Below are positions 7,386 through 16,064 of a stretch of 64,000 nt of DNA, in pieces. The stretch is taken from assembly GCF_036687315.1 (NCBI RefSeq), contig NZ_CP144683.1, positions 2,302,001 to 2,366,000 of the forward strand, given 5' to 3'. A program made the translations under genes and the position numbers. The stretch's first letter is position 1, and every line of letters starts with the position of its first letter. The notes beneath the pieces are model-generated. The model had not been told where the DNA came from and did not search any database. It saw nothing but the letters and a program-made list of their open reading frames with translations. This DNA comes from Sphingopyxis sp. TUF1 (GTDB lineage Bacteria > Pseudomonadota > Alphaproteobacteria > Sphingomonadales > Sphingomonadaceae).

Positions 7386-9827
7386 ATGTTCAAGAGGCTC
7401 CTGTTGTCGTCCGCGGTGTTGCCGCTGACACTGTTTCACGTCGCCCATGCAGCGGCTCAGGAAACCGCCCCGCCTGAAAGCGCCGATGAGGAGGCAAGCC
7501 GTCAAGGCTTCACCGACATCATCGTTACCGCGCGGCGAGTGGAGGAGAATCTGCAACGCGTGCCGACCTCTGTCACCGCAGTAAGCGGAGATATGCTGCG
7601 CACGGAAAGCGTGATCGCAGTCAAGGATCTGCCGAAGCTCGCGCCATCGCTTAGCGTCGTGTCCTATTTCAACGACATGAATGCCCGCTTCTCGGTGCGC
7701 GGCCTGTCCGCTGGCGTCACCACCTATTTCGCCGAGGCTCCATGCTGCGGCGGTATCGCAAGCGCGCCGTTCCTGGACATTGCATCGGTCCAGGTGCTGA
7801 ATGGACCGCAGGGTACATTGTTCGGACGGTCGAGCGCGGCTGGCGCCGTGCTGATCACTCCGCAAAAGCCCGAATTCAACGACTGGGGCGGCCTGGTCGA
7901 CATGACGGTCGGCACTTATGGTCGGGCTCAGTTCACCGGGGTCGTCAACATTCCCGTGGTCGACGATCGTCTCGCCGTCCGCCTTGCCGTAAACGCCAAT
8001 CGCGTCGGCGGTTACACCAAGCAGTTCGGCACGAGCAAGCGTGTCGATGATGTTAACAACCAGCAGTATCGCCTCGGCATCGCGTTCAAGTCCGGGGGGC
8101 TCGAGAACACGCTTTTCGCGTCCTATGAAAATATCGATCAGTCTGCGACGGGTTCGGTCCTTGCCGGTTACAAGCCGACCCATCCCAACCTGAGCCCCGC
8201 GTTTCTTGCGGTGCTCGAAGCCGAAACGGCTCGTCTGGAACAGGGCGGAAAGAAGGCCGCGCGCATTACGGCTCCGCCCTATGACGGGCAGGCGCAGTTG
8301 ACGCAGATGAAGCATGCCAGCGTCGTCAACAACACGCAGATCGAGGTGATCGATTCTGGTGCGACACGCGTTCGCCTCAAGAACATCTTTTCGTTCGACT
8401 CCTTCACCTCGAACAGCGCCGGATCCTATGACGGGGTCGGCGGCATCTTGCAGGAAGGGGCATTCGCTTCGGCGAACTACAGCAATTTCGGTTCGAACAA
8501 CCAGGTCGGGACGAGGCTGACCGCCAAGCTCGGTCCCGCGCTCCACACCTATACCAACGAGCTTCAGCTACAGGCTGAACTGTGGGACGGCTTGCTCAAG
8601 GCCAATATAGGCGGCTTCTATCAGCACCAGCGGGCGCCCCAGAACCTGGAAGGCACCACCAACGTCTACAAGCTGTATAGCAATCCCAATGGCTATTTGA
8701 ACGCGGTAGGCTTCATCAAGCGTTCGGTAGCAAAGGAAAAGGCGGTTTTCGGCCAGGCCACGCTCGATCTTTCCTATGCCGGTATCGAGGGGCTCAGCAT
8801 CACCGGCGGTTATCGCTACAGCTGGTCCGATTCCGAACTGACGACGATCGCGCCGGTCCGCAATCCGGTTACCGGTCGCTTCGAACCGGGGACGAACGAG
8901 ACGAACTCGGCCACGAAGAGCAAGGGCTATAACTACACGCTTTCGATCCAGCAGCAGTTCACGCCCGACATCATGGCCTATGCTTCGGCGACGCGCGCCT
9001 ATGTACCCGGCGGCGTGAATGCGATCAGCCCGCCTCCCGGCGCCAATCTCCCGGGTTACAAGCCCGTTTATGATGCCGCGACAGTGAACACCCAGGAAAT
9101 CGGCCTCAAGACCCAATTTTATCTGGGCGACGTGGCGGTCCGGCTCAACACCGCAGCCTATAACACCGACTACAAGAATATCGCCCAGACGTTGCTCGGC
9201 CTCGTCAATGGCGTATCGTATCGCTACCTCGCCAATATCGCGGCAATCCAGCTGCGCGGTGTCGAAGCCGCGGGTACAGTGGTATTCAATCCGAGCTTCA
9301 GCGTAAACTTCGGCTATTCCTACAATCATGCGAAGTACAAGACATGGACGGGCGTTGATCCGTACAATATTGCGCGTCCGGGCGATGCCATTTGCGTACC
9401 TGAATCCCCGGCGGGCGTCTGCTTCCTCGATCTCAGCAATAACCCTTTGCCTTACATGCCGAAGCATTCGGGGAATGTGACGCTCCAGTACACGGCGCCG
9501 CTCGGTGACGACGTCGGCGAACTCGGGCTGTCGGCATCGTTCTTTACGCAAAGCCGGGTCTATTATGTCGCGGCTGCAGCGCGCGATCTCCAGCTTTATC
9601 CGGGCGGTCTCGATGCCATTTCGCAAGCTCCCTACAGCACCATCAATTTGCGGGCGGAACTGCGCGACGTGGCGGGATCGGGCTGGAATGGCGCGGTCTT
9701 CGTGAACAACCTGACCGACAAGCTTTATGCGACGGGCAAGGTCGCGCAGCTTCATACGCTCGGTTTCGCGGCGGCAAACTATGCGCCGCCGCGGATGTTC
9801 GGGCTTCAGGTCTGGAAGAAATTCTAG
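7386..9827 (+). CDS. TonB-dependent outer-membrane receptor of the catabolic cluster
   Basis: Complete receptor of 813 residues. It has a signal peptide (MFKRLLLSSAVLPLTLFHVA, cleavage near AHAAAQ), a TonB-box region (FTDIIVTARRVEENLQRVP), a plug domain to about residue 160 (FSVRGLSAGV, VQVLNGPQGTLFGRSSAAGA) and a long beta-barrel ending in PPRMFGLQVWKKF with the terminal aromatic residue usual for outer-membrane barrels. The motif LFGRSSAAG is common in sphingomonad receptors for catabolic substrates. A GAGGAGAGGG site precedes the ATG. It leads a probable operon with the dioxygenase and ligase genes and sits behind a promoter with an operator, so it is the likely import step for the cluster's substrate. 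The ligand cannot be deduced. Confidence 0.95.
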   Translation: MFKRLLLSSAVLPLTLFHVAHAAAQETAPPESADEEASRQGFTDIIVTARRVEENLQRVPTSVTAVSGDMLRTESVIAVKDLPKLAPSLSVVSYFNDMNARFSVRGLSAGVTTYFAEAPCCGGIASAPFLDIASVQVLNGPQGTLFGRSSAAGAVLITPQKPEFNDWGGLVDMTVGTYGRAQFTGVVNIPVVDDRLAVRLAVNANRVGGYTKQFGTSKRVDDVNNQQYRLGIAFKSGGLENTLFASYENIDQSATGSVLAGYKPTHPNLSPAFLAVLEAETARLEQGGKKAARITAPPYDGQAQLTQMKHASVVNNTQIEVIDSGATRVRLKNIFSFDSFTSNSAGSYDGVGGILQEGAFASANYSNFGSNNQVGTRLTAKLGPALHTYTNELQLQAELWDGLLKANIGGFYQHQRAPQNLEGTTNVYKLYSNPNGYLNAVGFIKRSVAKEKAVFGQATLDLSYAGIEGLSITGGYRYSWSDSELTTIAPVRNPVTGRFEPGTNETNSATKSKGYNYTLSIQQQFTPDIMAYASATRAYVPGGVNAISPPPGANLPGYKPVYDAATVNTQEIGLKTQFYLGDVAVRLNTAAYNTDYKNIAQTLLGLVNGVSYRYLANIAAIQLRGVEAAGTVVFNPSFSVNFGYSYNHAKYKTWTGVDPYNIARPGDAICVPESPAGVCFLDLSNNPLPYMPKHSGNVTLQYTAPLGDDVGELGLSASFFTQSRVYYVAAAARDLQLYPGGLDAISQAPYSTINLRAELRDVAGSGWNGAVFVNNLTDKLYATGKVAQLHTLGFAAANYAPPRMFGLQVWKKF

Positions 9828-9853
9828 GACGCAAACGCCAGGGAGGCGCAAAT

Positions 9854-10702
9854 ATGGCAACGCAACCAATCCGCCAGGAAGTGGACGGTATCTCGCCGGA
9901 ATTGAGCGCGCGGCTCGACGAACTGAAATTGTGGGACAATGTGCGCGACCTGGTCGAGGATGGCTATACGATCATCCAGGACCCCGCTGCGCACGCAATC
10001 ACCGACGAATTGCGCGAGGCGATCCTGCGGCTTTCGCAGACATCGGAAGGGGAAAACAGAGGGCGGCGCGCGGGTTTGTTGCTCGGCCGCGATCCGGTCT
10101 TCGCAAAAGCGGTCACCGTCCCGCGGCTGCTGGCGCTCGCGGAATTCCTGCTCGGCCGCGGTATGCTGCTGAGCCAGCTCCTCGGAACGATACGGGGACC
10201 GGGCGGAGGCAGTCTTGGGCTGCACGCCGACAATAGCTGGTTTCCCGAGCCGTTTCCCGCATGGGAAATCATGTGCACCGCCTGCTGGGTCACCGACGAG
10301 TTTACCGAAGAGCATGGCGCAACGATGATCATACCGGGGACGCACAAGCAAAAGCGTCACCCCCCGAAAGACGTCCGCAAGTCGCTGGAGGGTGCGCAGG
10401 CGATCGTTGCACCGAAGGGATCGATCTGCCTGTGGGACGGATCGGTGTGGCACGGCAATTACGCCCGCAAGACGCCCGGTGAGCGGGTCGTGCTTCATAC
10501 CACCTACACGCGGCTCGGCATGCAACCGATCGATGATTATAGCCACTTCGGCGATGAATGGTTGGAACAGAACTCCTCCGAACTGCGCGGCCTTCTCGGC
10601 CGCGACCTTTTCTTCCATTCGACCACCGAAACCAGCGGGCAGACGGACCAGGAAAAATTGCGCCATACCTACCGTATGGTCCACGGTCCGCAGGGATATT
10701 GA
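9854..10702 (+). CDS. Phytanoyl-CoA dioxygenase (PhyH) family protein, copy 1
   Basis: An Fe(II)/2-oxoglutarate dioxygenase of 282 residues. The metal triad is visible as His124-x-Asp126 (GLHADNSWF) and His200 (GSVWHGNY), with Arg211 (PGERVVLH) positioned to bind 2-oxoglutarate. PhyH proteins hydroxylate substrates next to a carboxyl or CoA-thioester group, among other roles. An AGGGAGG site precedes the ATG, and the gene starts 27 bases after the TonB receptor, so they are probably co-transcribed. It is closely related to the second copy at 18391-19212: long identical blocks include WEIMCTAC, VTDEFTEE and CLWDGSVWHGNY. Two copies in one cluster suggest either two successive hydroxylations or two substrates. 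Confidence 0.9.
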   Translation: MATQPIRQEVDGISPELSARLDELKLWDNVRDLVEDGYTIIQDPAAHAITDELREAILRLSQTSEGENRGRRAGLLLGRDPVFAKAVTVPRLLALAEFLLGRGMLLSQLLGTIRGPGGGSLGLHADNSWFPEPFPAWEIMCTACWVTDEFTEEHGATMIIPGTHKQKRHPPKDVRKSLEGAQAIVAPKGSICLWDGSVWHGNYARKTPGERVVLHTTYTRLGMQPIDDYSHFGDEWLEQNSSELRGLLGRDLFFHSTTETSGQTDQEKLRHTYRMVHGPQGY

Positions 10703-10727
10703 CCGGCAACGCCGCACAGGAGACGAC

Positions 10728-12302
10728 ATGAGCGATATCTGGACGGGCAGCGCTATTCCGGTCGCGGAGGCTTGCGTGACGGGACCGCTGCTCGAACGCT
10801 ATGCGCGCGAAACCCCCGACAAGGTCTTCGCTCTCTTTGAGGATGGGAGCAACTGGACTTACGCGGAAACGCTCGCGATCGTTCAGAAAATGGCCGGCGG
10901 TCTCCGTTCGCTCGGCGTCGCTCAGGGCGACTATGTCAATGTGTGGTTGCCGAATGGCCGGGAAACGATCGCGGTCTGGCTGGCGATCAACTGGCTCGGC
11001 GCGATCTATGTTCCGATCAATCTGGCCTACCGCGGGAATATTCTCGAACATGTCGTCGCGAACGGACGGGCGCGACTGATGATCGCGCAGTCGGACCTTG
11101 CCGAACGGCTGCGCACGATCGACCACGCATGTCTGACCGACATCGTCACGCTGGGCGATACGCCCGAAGCGATGGGCAATATCCGCTTCCATACGTGGGA
11201 GAGTCTCGACGGGGCGCAAGTCGCGGAGCCGGCCAGGGTCATGCCCTGGGACGTGCAGATGGTGATCTACACATCGGGGACGACCGGCCCGTCGAAGGGC
11301 GTCCTCGTCACCTATTGCCACAGCTATACGTCGGTCAGCGCCGCGTTCGGATATGTCGGTCCCGACGATCGCTATCTCGTCGCCTTGCCGCTGTTCCATA
11401 TTTCGGGAACCGGGGGCGTGCTCCTCGCACTCTACAACGGCGCATCCTTTGCGCTGATCTCGCAATTTTCGACCTCCAATTTCTGGCGCGTCGTGCGCGA
11501 GACGGGGACCACTTGCCTTGTCCTTCTCGGGGTGATGGCCGCCTTCCTCGCCAAGGAGCCGCCGCGGGACGACGATCGCGATCATCCGCTGCGATCCGTC
11601 ATGATGGTTCCCTACACCGAGGATGCCGCCATTTTCGAAAGCCGGTTCGGCTGCGAGGTGCGAACCTGCTTCAACATGACCGAGATATCGACCCCGCTGG
11701 TGGCCGAGCCCGGCGGCAATTTCCCGGTATCGAGCTGCGGCACGGTCCGCGCCGGGGTGGAAGCGCGGCTCGTCGATGCCCATGACGTCGACGTCGCCGA
11801 CGGCGAGATCGGCGAGCTCATTTTGCGTTGCGATCGTCCCTGGTCGATGACGACCGGCTATCTCAACAATCCCGAAGCCACCGCGGCCGCGTGGCGTAAC
11901 GGGTGGTTCCATACCGGCGATGCGTTCCGACGGGACGAGGCGGGGAATTATTTCTTCGTCGACCGGATCAAGGATGCGATCCGTCGCCGCGGCGAAAATA
12001 TCTCGTCCTTCGAGGTCGAGAGTGACGTCTGCTCGCATGTGTCGATCCGTGAGGCCGCGGCGATCGGCGTGCCAAGCCCCTTCGGCGAGGAGGAGGTGAT
12101 GGTCGTCGTTGCGCCCGCGCCGGGTGAGAAGGTCGATCCGAAAAAGCTCATCGAATTTCTGGAGCCGCGCATGGCCGGCTTCATGCTGCCGCGTTATATT
12201 CGCACGATGGACAATCTGCCCAAGACACCAACGCAGAAGGTGCAGAAGCATCTTCTGCGCGCAGAGGGGATCACGGCCGACACGTTCGACCGGCTCGCCT
12301 GA
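10728..12302 (+). CDS. AMP-dependent acyl-CoA ligase (carnitine/crotonobetaine-CoA ligase-like)
   Basis: ANL-superfamily adenylating enzyme of 524 residues. The AMP-binding P-loop YTSGTTGPSKGV lies near residues 183-194, followed by NMTEIS, the hinge DRIKDAIRRRGENIS around 410-425 and the catalytic lysine region PTQKVQKHLL at the C-terminus, so all core motifs are present. The length and the RRRGENISSFEVE motif fit the CaiC-like subgroup. An open frame runs upstream into the dioxygenase gene, but the ATG after CAGGAGA starts a normal N-terminus. It activates a carboxylic acid to its CoA thioester and would feed the carboxylase or the dioxygenases of this cluster. It is the last plus-strand gene of the receptor operon. 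Confidence 0.92.
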   Translation: MSDIWTGSAIPVAEACVTGPLLERYARETPDKVFALFEDGSNWTYAETLAIVQKMAGGLRSLGVAQGDYVNVWLPNGRETIAVWLAINWLGAIYVPINLAYRGNILEHVVANGRARLMIAQSDLAERLRTIDHACLTDIVTLGDTPEAMGNIRFHTWESLDGAQVAEPARVMPWDVQMVIYTSGTTGPSKGVLVTYCHSYTSVSAAFGYVGPDDRYLVALPLFHISGTGGVLLALYNGASFALISQFSTSNFWRVVRETGTTCLVLLGVMAAFLAKEPPRDDDRDHPLRSVMMVPYTEDAAIFESRFGCEVRTCFNMTEISTPLVAEPGGNFPVSSCGTVRAGVEARLVDAHDVDVADGEIGELILRCDRPWSMTTGYLNNPEATAAAWRNGWFHTGDAFRRDEAGNYFFVDRIKDAIRRRGENISSFEVESDVCSHVSIREAAAIGVPSPFGEEEVMVVVAPAPGEKVDPKKLIEFLEPRMAGFMLPRYIRTMDNLPKTPTQKVQKHLLRAEGITADTFDRLA

Positions 12303-12312
12303 TCGTAGCGCA

Positions 12313-12352
12313 GGTGATGGGGCGCCCCGACGGCGCTCCAGCCGGCATCACC
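12313..12352. terminator. Imperfect hairpin between convergent ligase and carboxylase genes
   Basis: The arms GGTGATG and CATCACC bracket an inner GGGGCGCC/GGCGCT pairing in the short gap between two converging genes. It lacks a T-run, so a role as a bidirectional terminator is only suggested by its position. Confidence 0.3.
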
Positions 12353-15300
12353 AGCTATCGATGAACGGGCGCTTCTTCTTGCCCGCCCGGATGGGGGCAG
12401 GAATGCTTTCAAGACCTGCGACGATGTGCGCCCGCGTTTCGGCGGGATCGATCACTTCGTCAAAGTCGAATCCCATCGCAGTGTTGATAGCCTTGCCATT
12501 CTCATAGGATTCCGCGACGCGCTGTTCATACCAGCGCTGTCGCTCGTCGAGATCGGCGATGGCTTCCATCTCTTTGCGGTAACCCAGCTTGACGGCGCCC
12601 TCCAGCCCCATGCCGCCGAATTCGCCTGTCGGCCAGGAGAGCGTAAAGAAGGGGGCCTGGCTGTGGCCGCCCACCATCGCCATCACACCGAGGCCATAGC
12701 CTTTGCGCAGGACAATCGAGAAGAGCGGCACCGTCAGGTTCGGACCGGTGATGAACATTCGGCAGCAATGTCGGATCAGCCCCGTCTTTTCGGCTTCCGG
12801 GCCCACCATGTTGCCCGGCGTGTCGGCAAGGACGACAATCGGGATGTCGAACGCGTCGCAAAGCTGCATGAAGCGCGAACATTTGTCCGCGGCATCGGCA
12901 TCGACCGCTCCCCCCAGATAGGCCGAATTGTTCGCGATGACGCCGACCGCGCGGCCCTCGATCCGGGCCAGCGCGGTGATCGCGGCTCGGCCGAATGCTT
13001 CGCGAAGCTCCAGCACCGATCCCGTATCGCACAATGTCTCGATGATCCGGCGGACATCGTAGGCGCGCAGGCGGTTTTCGGGGACCATGCCGCGCAAAAG
13101 CCGTTGGTCGGCCACATCCCATGCGGGCAGGCGCCCCTGAAAGTAGGAAAGATATTTCTGCGCAATGCGCACGGCGTCGGCTTCATCCTCTGCCAGGATG
13201 TCGATGACCCCGCCCGCCGCCTGCACCTCGGCGGGCCCGACTTCCTCCGGCGTGTAGACGCCGAGGCCGCCGCCTTCGATCAGCGCCGGGCCGCCGACGC
13301 CCATCGTCGTGTCTCTCGTCGCGATCACGACGTCGCAGCATCCCAGCAACACGGCGGCGCCGGCGAAACAGCGACCATTTGCAATCGCAATCTGGGGAAC
13401 GAGCGCACTCAGACGGCCTTGCAGAGCAAAGGCGCGCGTATTGAATATGCCGCCGCCGGCAGGCCGGTCGGTGTCGCCCGGACGCCCCCCGCCGCTTTCG
13501 GCAAACAGGATGACGGGCAGGCGCCAGCGCTCGGCCAATTCCAGCATCCGGTCCGTTTTTTCGTGATTTTTCAAGCCCTGCGTTCCAGCCTGAACGGTAT
13601 AGTCATAGGACATCACGACGCAGCGCGACGCATCGGCGCCGAATATGTCGCCGTTCACGCGCCCGATCCCGGTGACCATGCCATCGGCCGGCGTCGTGCG
13701 AATGAGATGATCGACCGGATGGCGCAGTCGCTGGCCCGCGATGACCAGCGAGCCATATTCGATGAAGCTGCCGTCGTCGACGATATCGTCGACATTTTCC
13801 CGGGCCGTGCGATATCCGCGGGCACGCCGCTTGGCGACGGCATCCGGACGTGCGGCATCGAGCGTCAACGCGCGGCGTGCCTGCAATTCGGCAAGATCGG
13901 CGCGAATATGGTCGGGGTCGAAGTCGGCGCTGGTCTCGATCGCCGACAGGCCCACATCGGCTTCCTCGAAGAACAGGATCGGATCGCCCTCCGAGATCAC
14001 GGCGCCTACATCGCTCGGTGACAGCCGGACATAACCTGCGGTCGGTGCGGTGATGACATGTTCGAGCTTCATCGCTTCCATGATCGCGACGGGCTGTCCT
14101 GCTGCGACCGCTTGATCCGTCTCCGCCAACAATGCGATCAGCGAGCCGGTCATCGGTGCCGCGATCGCAATCGTTCCGGCCGGCGCCGCCATCGCGCGAT
14201 CGGGTGATTGCGCGTCGTCGGCGGTGCTGGGCGACGGCTCGGACCTCAACTGGGCAGCACGTTCGAGAAGGACGCTGAGATTGCGCTCGATGAAAAGCGT
14301 GTCGAATGCGCCGCGCGCGATCTCGGGATGCTGCAGCAATGCACGCAGAAAGGGGAGGTTGGTGTCGATGCCTTCGATGGCAAACTCACCGAGCGCGCGA
14401 TCGGCCAGACGGGCCGCGTTCGCGAAACCGCCGGTCGGCGCGGTCGCGATGACCTTGGCGAGCAGGCTGTCGAAGCGGGGGTTGGGCTGATATCCCTGGC
14501 TTGCGCAGTCGTCGACGCGCACCCCGGGGCCGGCCGGCACTTCGTAACGGCGGATGCGACCACCGGACGGCCGCGGCATTCCGTCCGCAGCGATCGTTTC
14601 TGCATTCACGCGCGCCTGAATGGCGATGCCGCGCGGGGCAGGGATGCAATCCTGCCGAAGATCGAGATCTTTCAGCGATGCTCCGCTTGCCAGCGCCAAC
14701 TGGATGTCGACAAGGTCGAGCCCCGTCACGGCTTCGGTCACCGTATGCTCGACCTGCAGCCGCGCATTCGCCTCGATGAAGTAAAAGCTGCCGGTATCGA
14801 GATCGACGAGAAACTCCACCGTCCCGACGCCGCGATAATCCACCGCCTTGCCGATCGCGACAGCGGCATCGAACAGTCGGTGCCGCAGCGCGGTATCCAG
14901 ACCATGTGCGGGAGCAATTTCGACGATTTTCTGCCGCTGGCGTTGCAAGCTGCATTCGCGGTCCCACAGATGGACGATCTCGCCCGTGCCGTCGCCGATG
15001 ATCTGAACCTCGACGTGACGCGCCCGGCCGACGAGCTTTTCGCAATAGACGGCGTCCGACTTAAATCCGGCGAGCGCTTCCGAACTGCAGCGCTGATGCG
15101 CGTCGGCAACAGCCTCGCGATCGGTGACCGGCCGCATTCCGCGACCGCCCCCGCCGGCCACTGCCTTGATCATCATCGCGCCGTGGCGATCGAAAAAAGC
15201 GAGGGCCTGTTCGACGTTGACCGGGCCTTCGCTTCCGGGCGGAACGGGGACACTGGCCGCCAGCGCAATCGCGCGTGCCCTGGCCTTGTCGCCCAGCGCC

Positions 15301-15626
15301 GCCAGCGTCGCTGCGGCAGGGCCGACGAAAACCAGACCGGCCTCTTCGCAGTGCCGGGCAAATTCGGCGGTTTCGCTCAGAAAGCCGTACCCTGGATGGA
15401 TGGCATCACAGCCCGCCTCGCATGCTGCGCCGACGATGGCCCCGACATTGAGATAGGCGGCGGGGCCACTGCCCGGCAGGGCGATCGCCTCGTCGGTCCT
15501 CCGAATGTGCAAGGCGTCGCCGTCGTCGGCGGAATAGATGCCGACAGACCGGATTTCGCGAACGGCGGCGGCGCGAGCGACGCGAATGGCGATCTCGCCG
15601 CGATTGGCGATCAACAATTTCTGCAT
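12348..15626 (-). CDS. Single-chain biotin-dependent acyl-CoA carboxylase (BC-BCCP-CT fusion)
   Basis: A 1092-residue protein that joins all three parts of an acyl-CoA carboxylase. Residues 1-445 are biotin carboxylase (MQKLLIANRGEIAIRVARA, ATP-grasp glycine loop AVAGGGGRGMRPV, FIEANARLQVEHTVTE). Residues about 490-565 are the biotin carrier domain with the biotinylated Lys520 in MEAMKLEH. Residues about 590-1092 are the carboxyltransferase. Most bacterial enzymes of this type use separate subunits; single-chain forms are known for some long-chain acyl-CoA carboxylases. It would carboxylate an acyl-CoA with bicarbonate and ATP. It starts just after the SCP2-like gene's stop and is probably translated with it. 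The natural acyl-CoA is unknown. Confidence 0.93.
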   Translation of the reverse strand: MQKLLIANRGEIAIRVARAAAVREIRSVGIYSADDGDALHIRRTDEAIALPGSGPAAYLNVGAIVGAACEAGCDAIHPGYGFLSETAEFARHCEEAGLVFVGPAAATLAALGDKARARAIALAASVPVPPGSEGPVNVEQALAFFDRHGAMMIKAVAGGGGRGMRPVTDREAVADAHQRCSSEALAGFKSDAVYCEKLVGRARHVEVQIIGDGTGEIVHLWDRECSLQRQRQKIVEIAPAHGLDTALRHRLFDAAVAIGKAVDYRGVGTVEFLVDLDTGSFYFIEANARLQVEHTVTEAVTGLDLVDIQLALASGASLKDLDLRQDCIPAPRGIAIQARVNAETIAADGMPRPSGGRIRRYEVPAGPGVRVDDCASQGYQPNPRFDSLLAKVIATAPTGGFANAARLADRALGEFAIEGIDTNLPFLRALLQHPEIARGAFDTLFIERNLSVLLERAAQLRSEPSPSTADDAQSPDRAMAAPAGTIAIAAPMTGSLIALLAETDQAVAAGQPVAIMEAMKLEHVITAPTAGYVRLSPSDVGAVISEGDPILFFEEADVGLSAIETSADFDPDHIRADLAELQARRALTLDAARPDAVAKRRARGYRTARENVDDIVDDGSFIEYGSLVIAGQRLRHPVDHLIRTTPADGMVTGIGRVNGDIFGADASRCVVMSYDYTVQAGTQGLKNHEKTDRMLELAERWRLPVILFAESGGGRPGDTDRPAGGGIFNTRAFALQGRLSALVPQIAIANGRCFAGAAVLLGCCDVVIATRDTTMGVGGPALIEGGGLGVYTPEEVGPAEVQAAGGVIDILAEDEADAVRIAQKYLSYFQGRLPAWDVADQRLLRGMVPENRLRAYDVRRIIETLCDTGSVLELREAFGRAAITALARIEGRAVGVIANNSAYLGGAVDADAADKCSRFMQLCDAFDIPIVVLADTPGNMVGPEAEKTGLIRHCCRMFITGPNLTVPLFSIVLRKGYGLGVMAMVGGHSQAPFFTLSWPTGEFGGMGLEGAVKLGYRKEMEAIADLDERQRWYEQRVAESYENGKAINTAMGFDFDEVIDPAETRAHIVAGLESIPAPIRAGKKKRPFIDSW

Positions 15627-15629
15627 GAT

Positions 15630-16064
15630 CTATGCCGCCGTTTCGTGTGCGATACGATCGTGCAGCTGGCGCAAGACCGCCATCACCGGCTTCGACGCCT
15701 TATGGTTTCCGACGTGGATCGTCATGCGGCCCTCGGCAATCATGGCGCGCCGGTGATCATCGATGGCGTCCAGCATCTCTTTCGTCGCCCCGTCATAGAT
15801 CAGCATCGCCCCGGGCAGCGCCGCCGCTTGCTCGGCAACCAGCGCAAAATCGGCGTCGGGGTTCGGTGCATCGCCGAACCGGACGTCTCCCCCTTCGATC
15901 TCAGCAGCCCAGAATCCGGTTCCGCCATCGGGCGGAACGGACGTGAAAGTCTCCGACAGCGAGAAATGATGACCTGCCAGGCGATCGGCGTTCTCGGTCA
16001 CCAGTTGCACGAGCAGTTCCTTGATACGTTCGATCCACTGCGGGCTGGCAAAAATCATCGTCAT
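15630..16064 (-). CDS. SCP2-like (sterol carrier protein type) small protein
   Basis: A 144-residue soluble protein. The C-terminal pattern GRMTIHVGNHKASKPVMAVL and the preceding ADFALVAEQ block resemble the SCP2 sterol-binding fold, which holds hydrophobic acyl-CoAs or lipids. The ATG overlaps the stop of the transporter gene as ATGA, and the TAG stop lies three bases before the carboxylase start. The three genes therefore look translationally coupled. The context suggests it presents a hydrophobic acyl-CoA to the carboxylase, but this is inference and the fold call is moderate. Confidence 0.65.
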   Translation of the reverse strand: MTMIFASPQWIERIKELLVQLVTENADRLAGHHFSLSETFTSVPPDGGTGFWAAEIEGGDVRFGDAPNPDADFALVAEQAAALPGAMLIYDGATKEMLDAIDDHRRAMIAEGRMTIHVGNHKASKPVMAVLRQLHDRIAHETAA

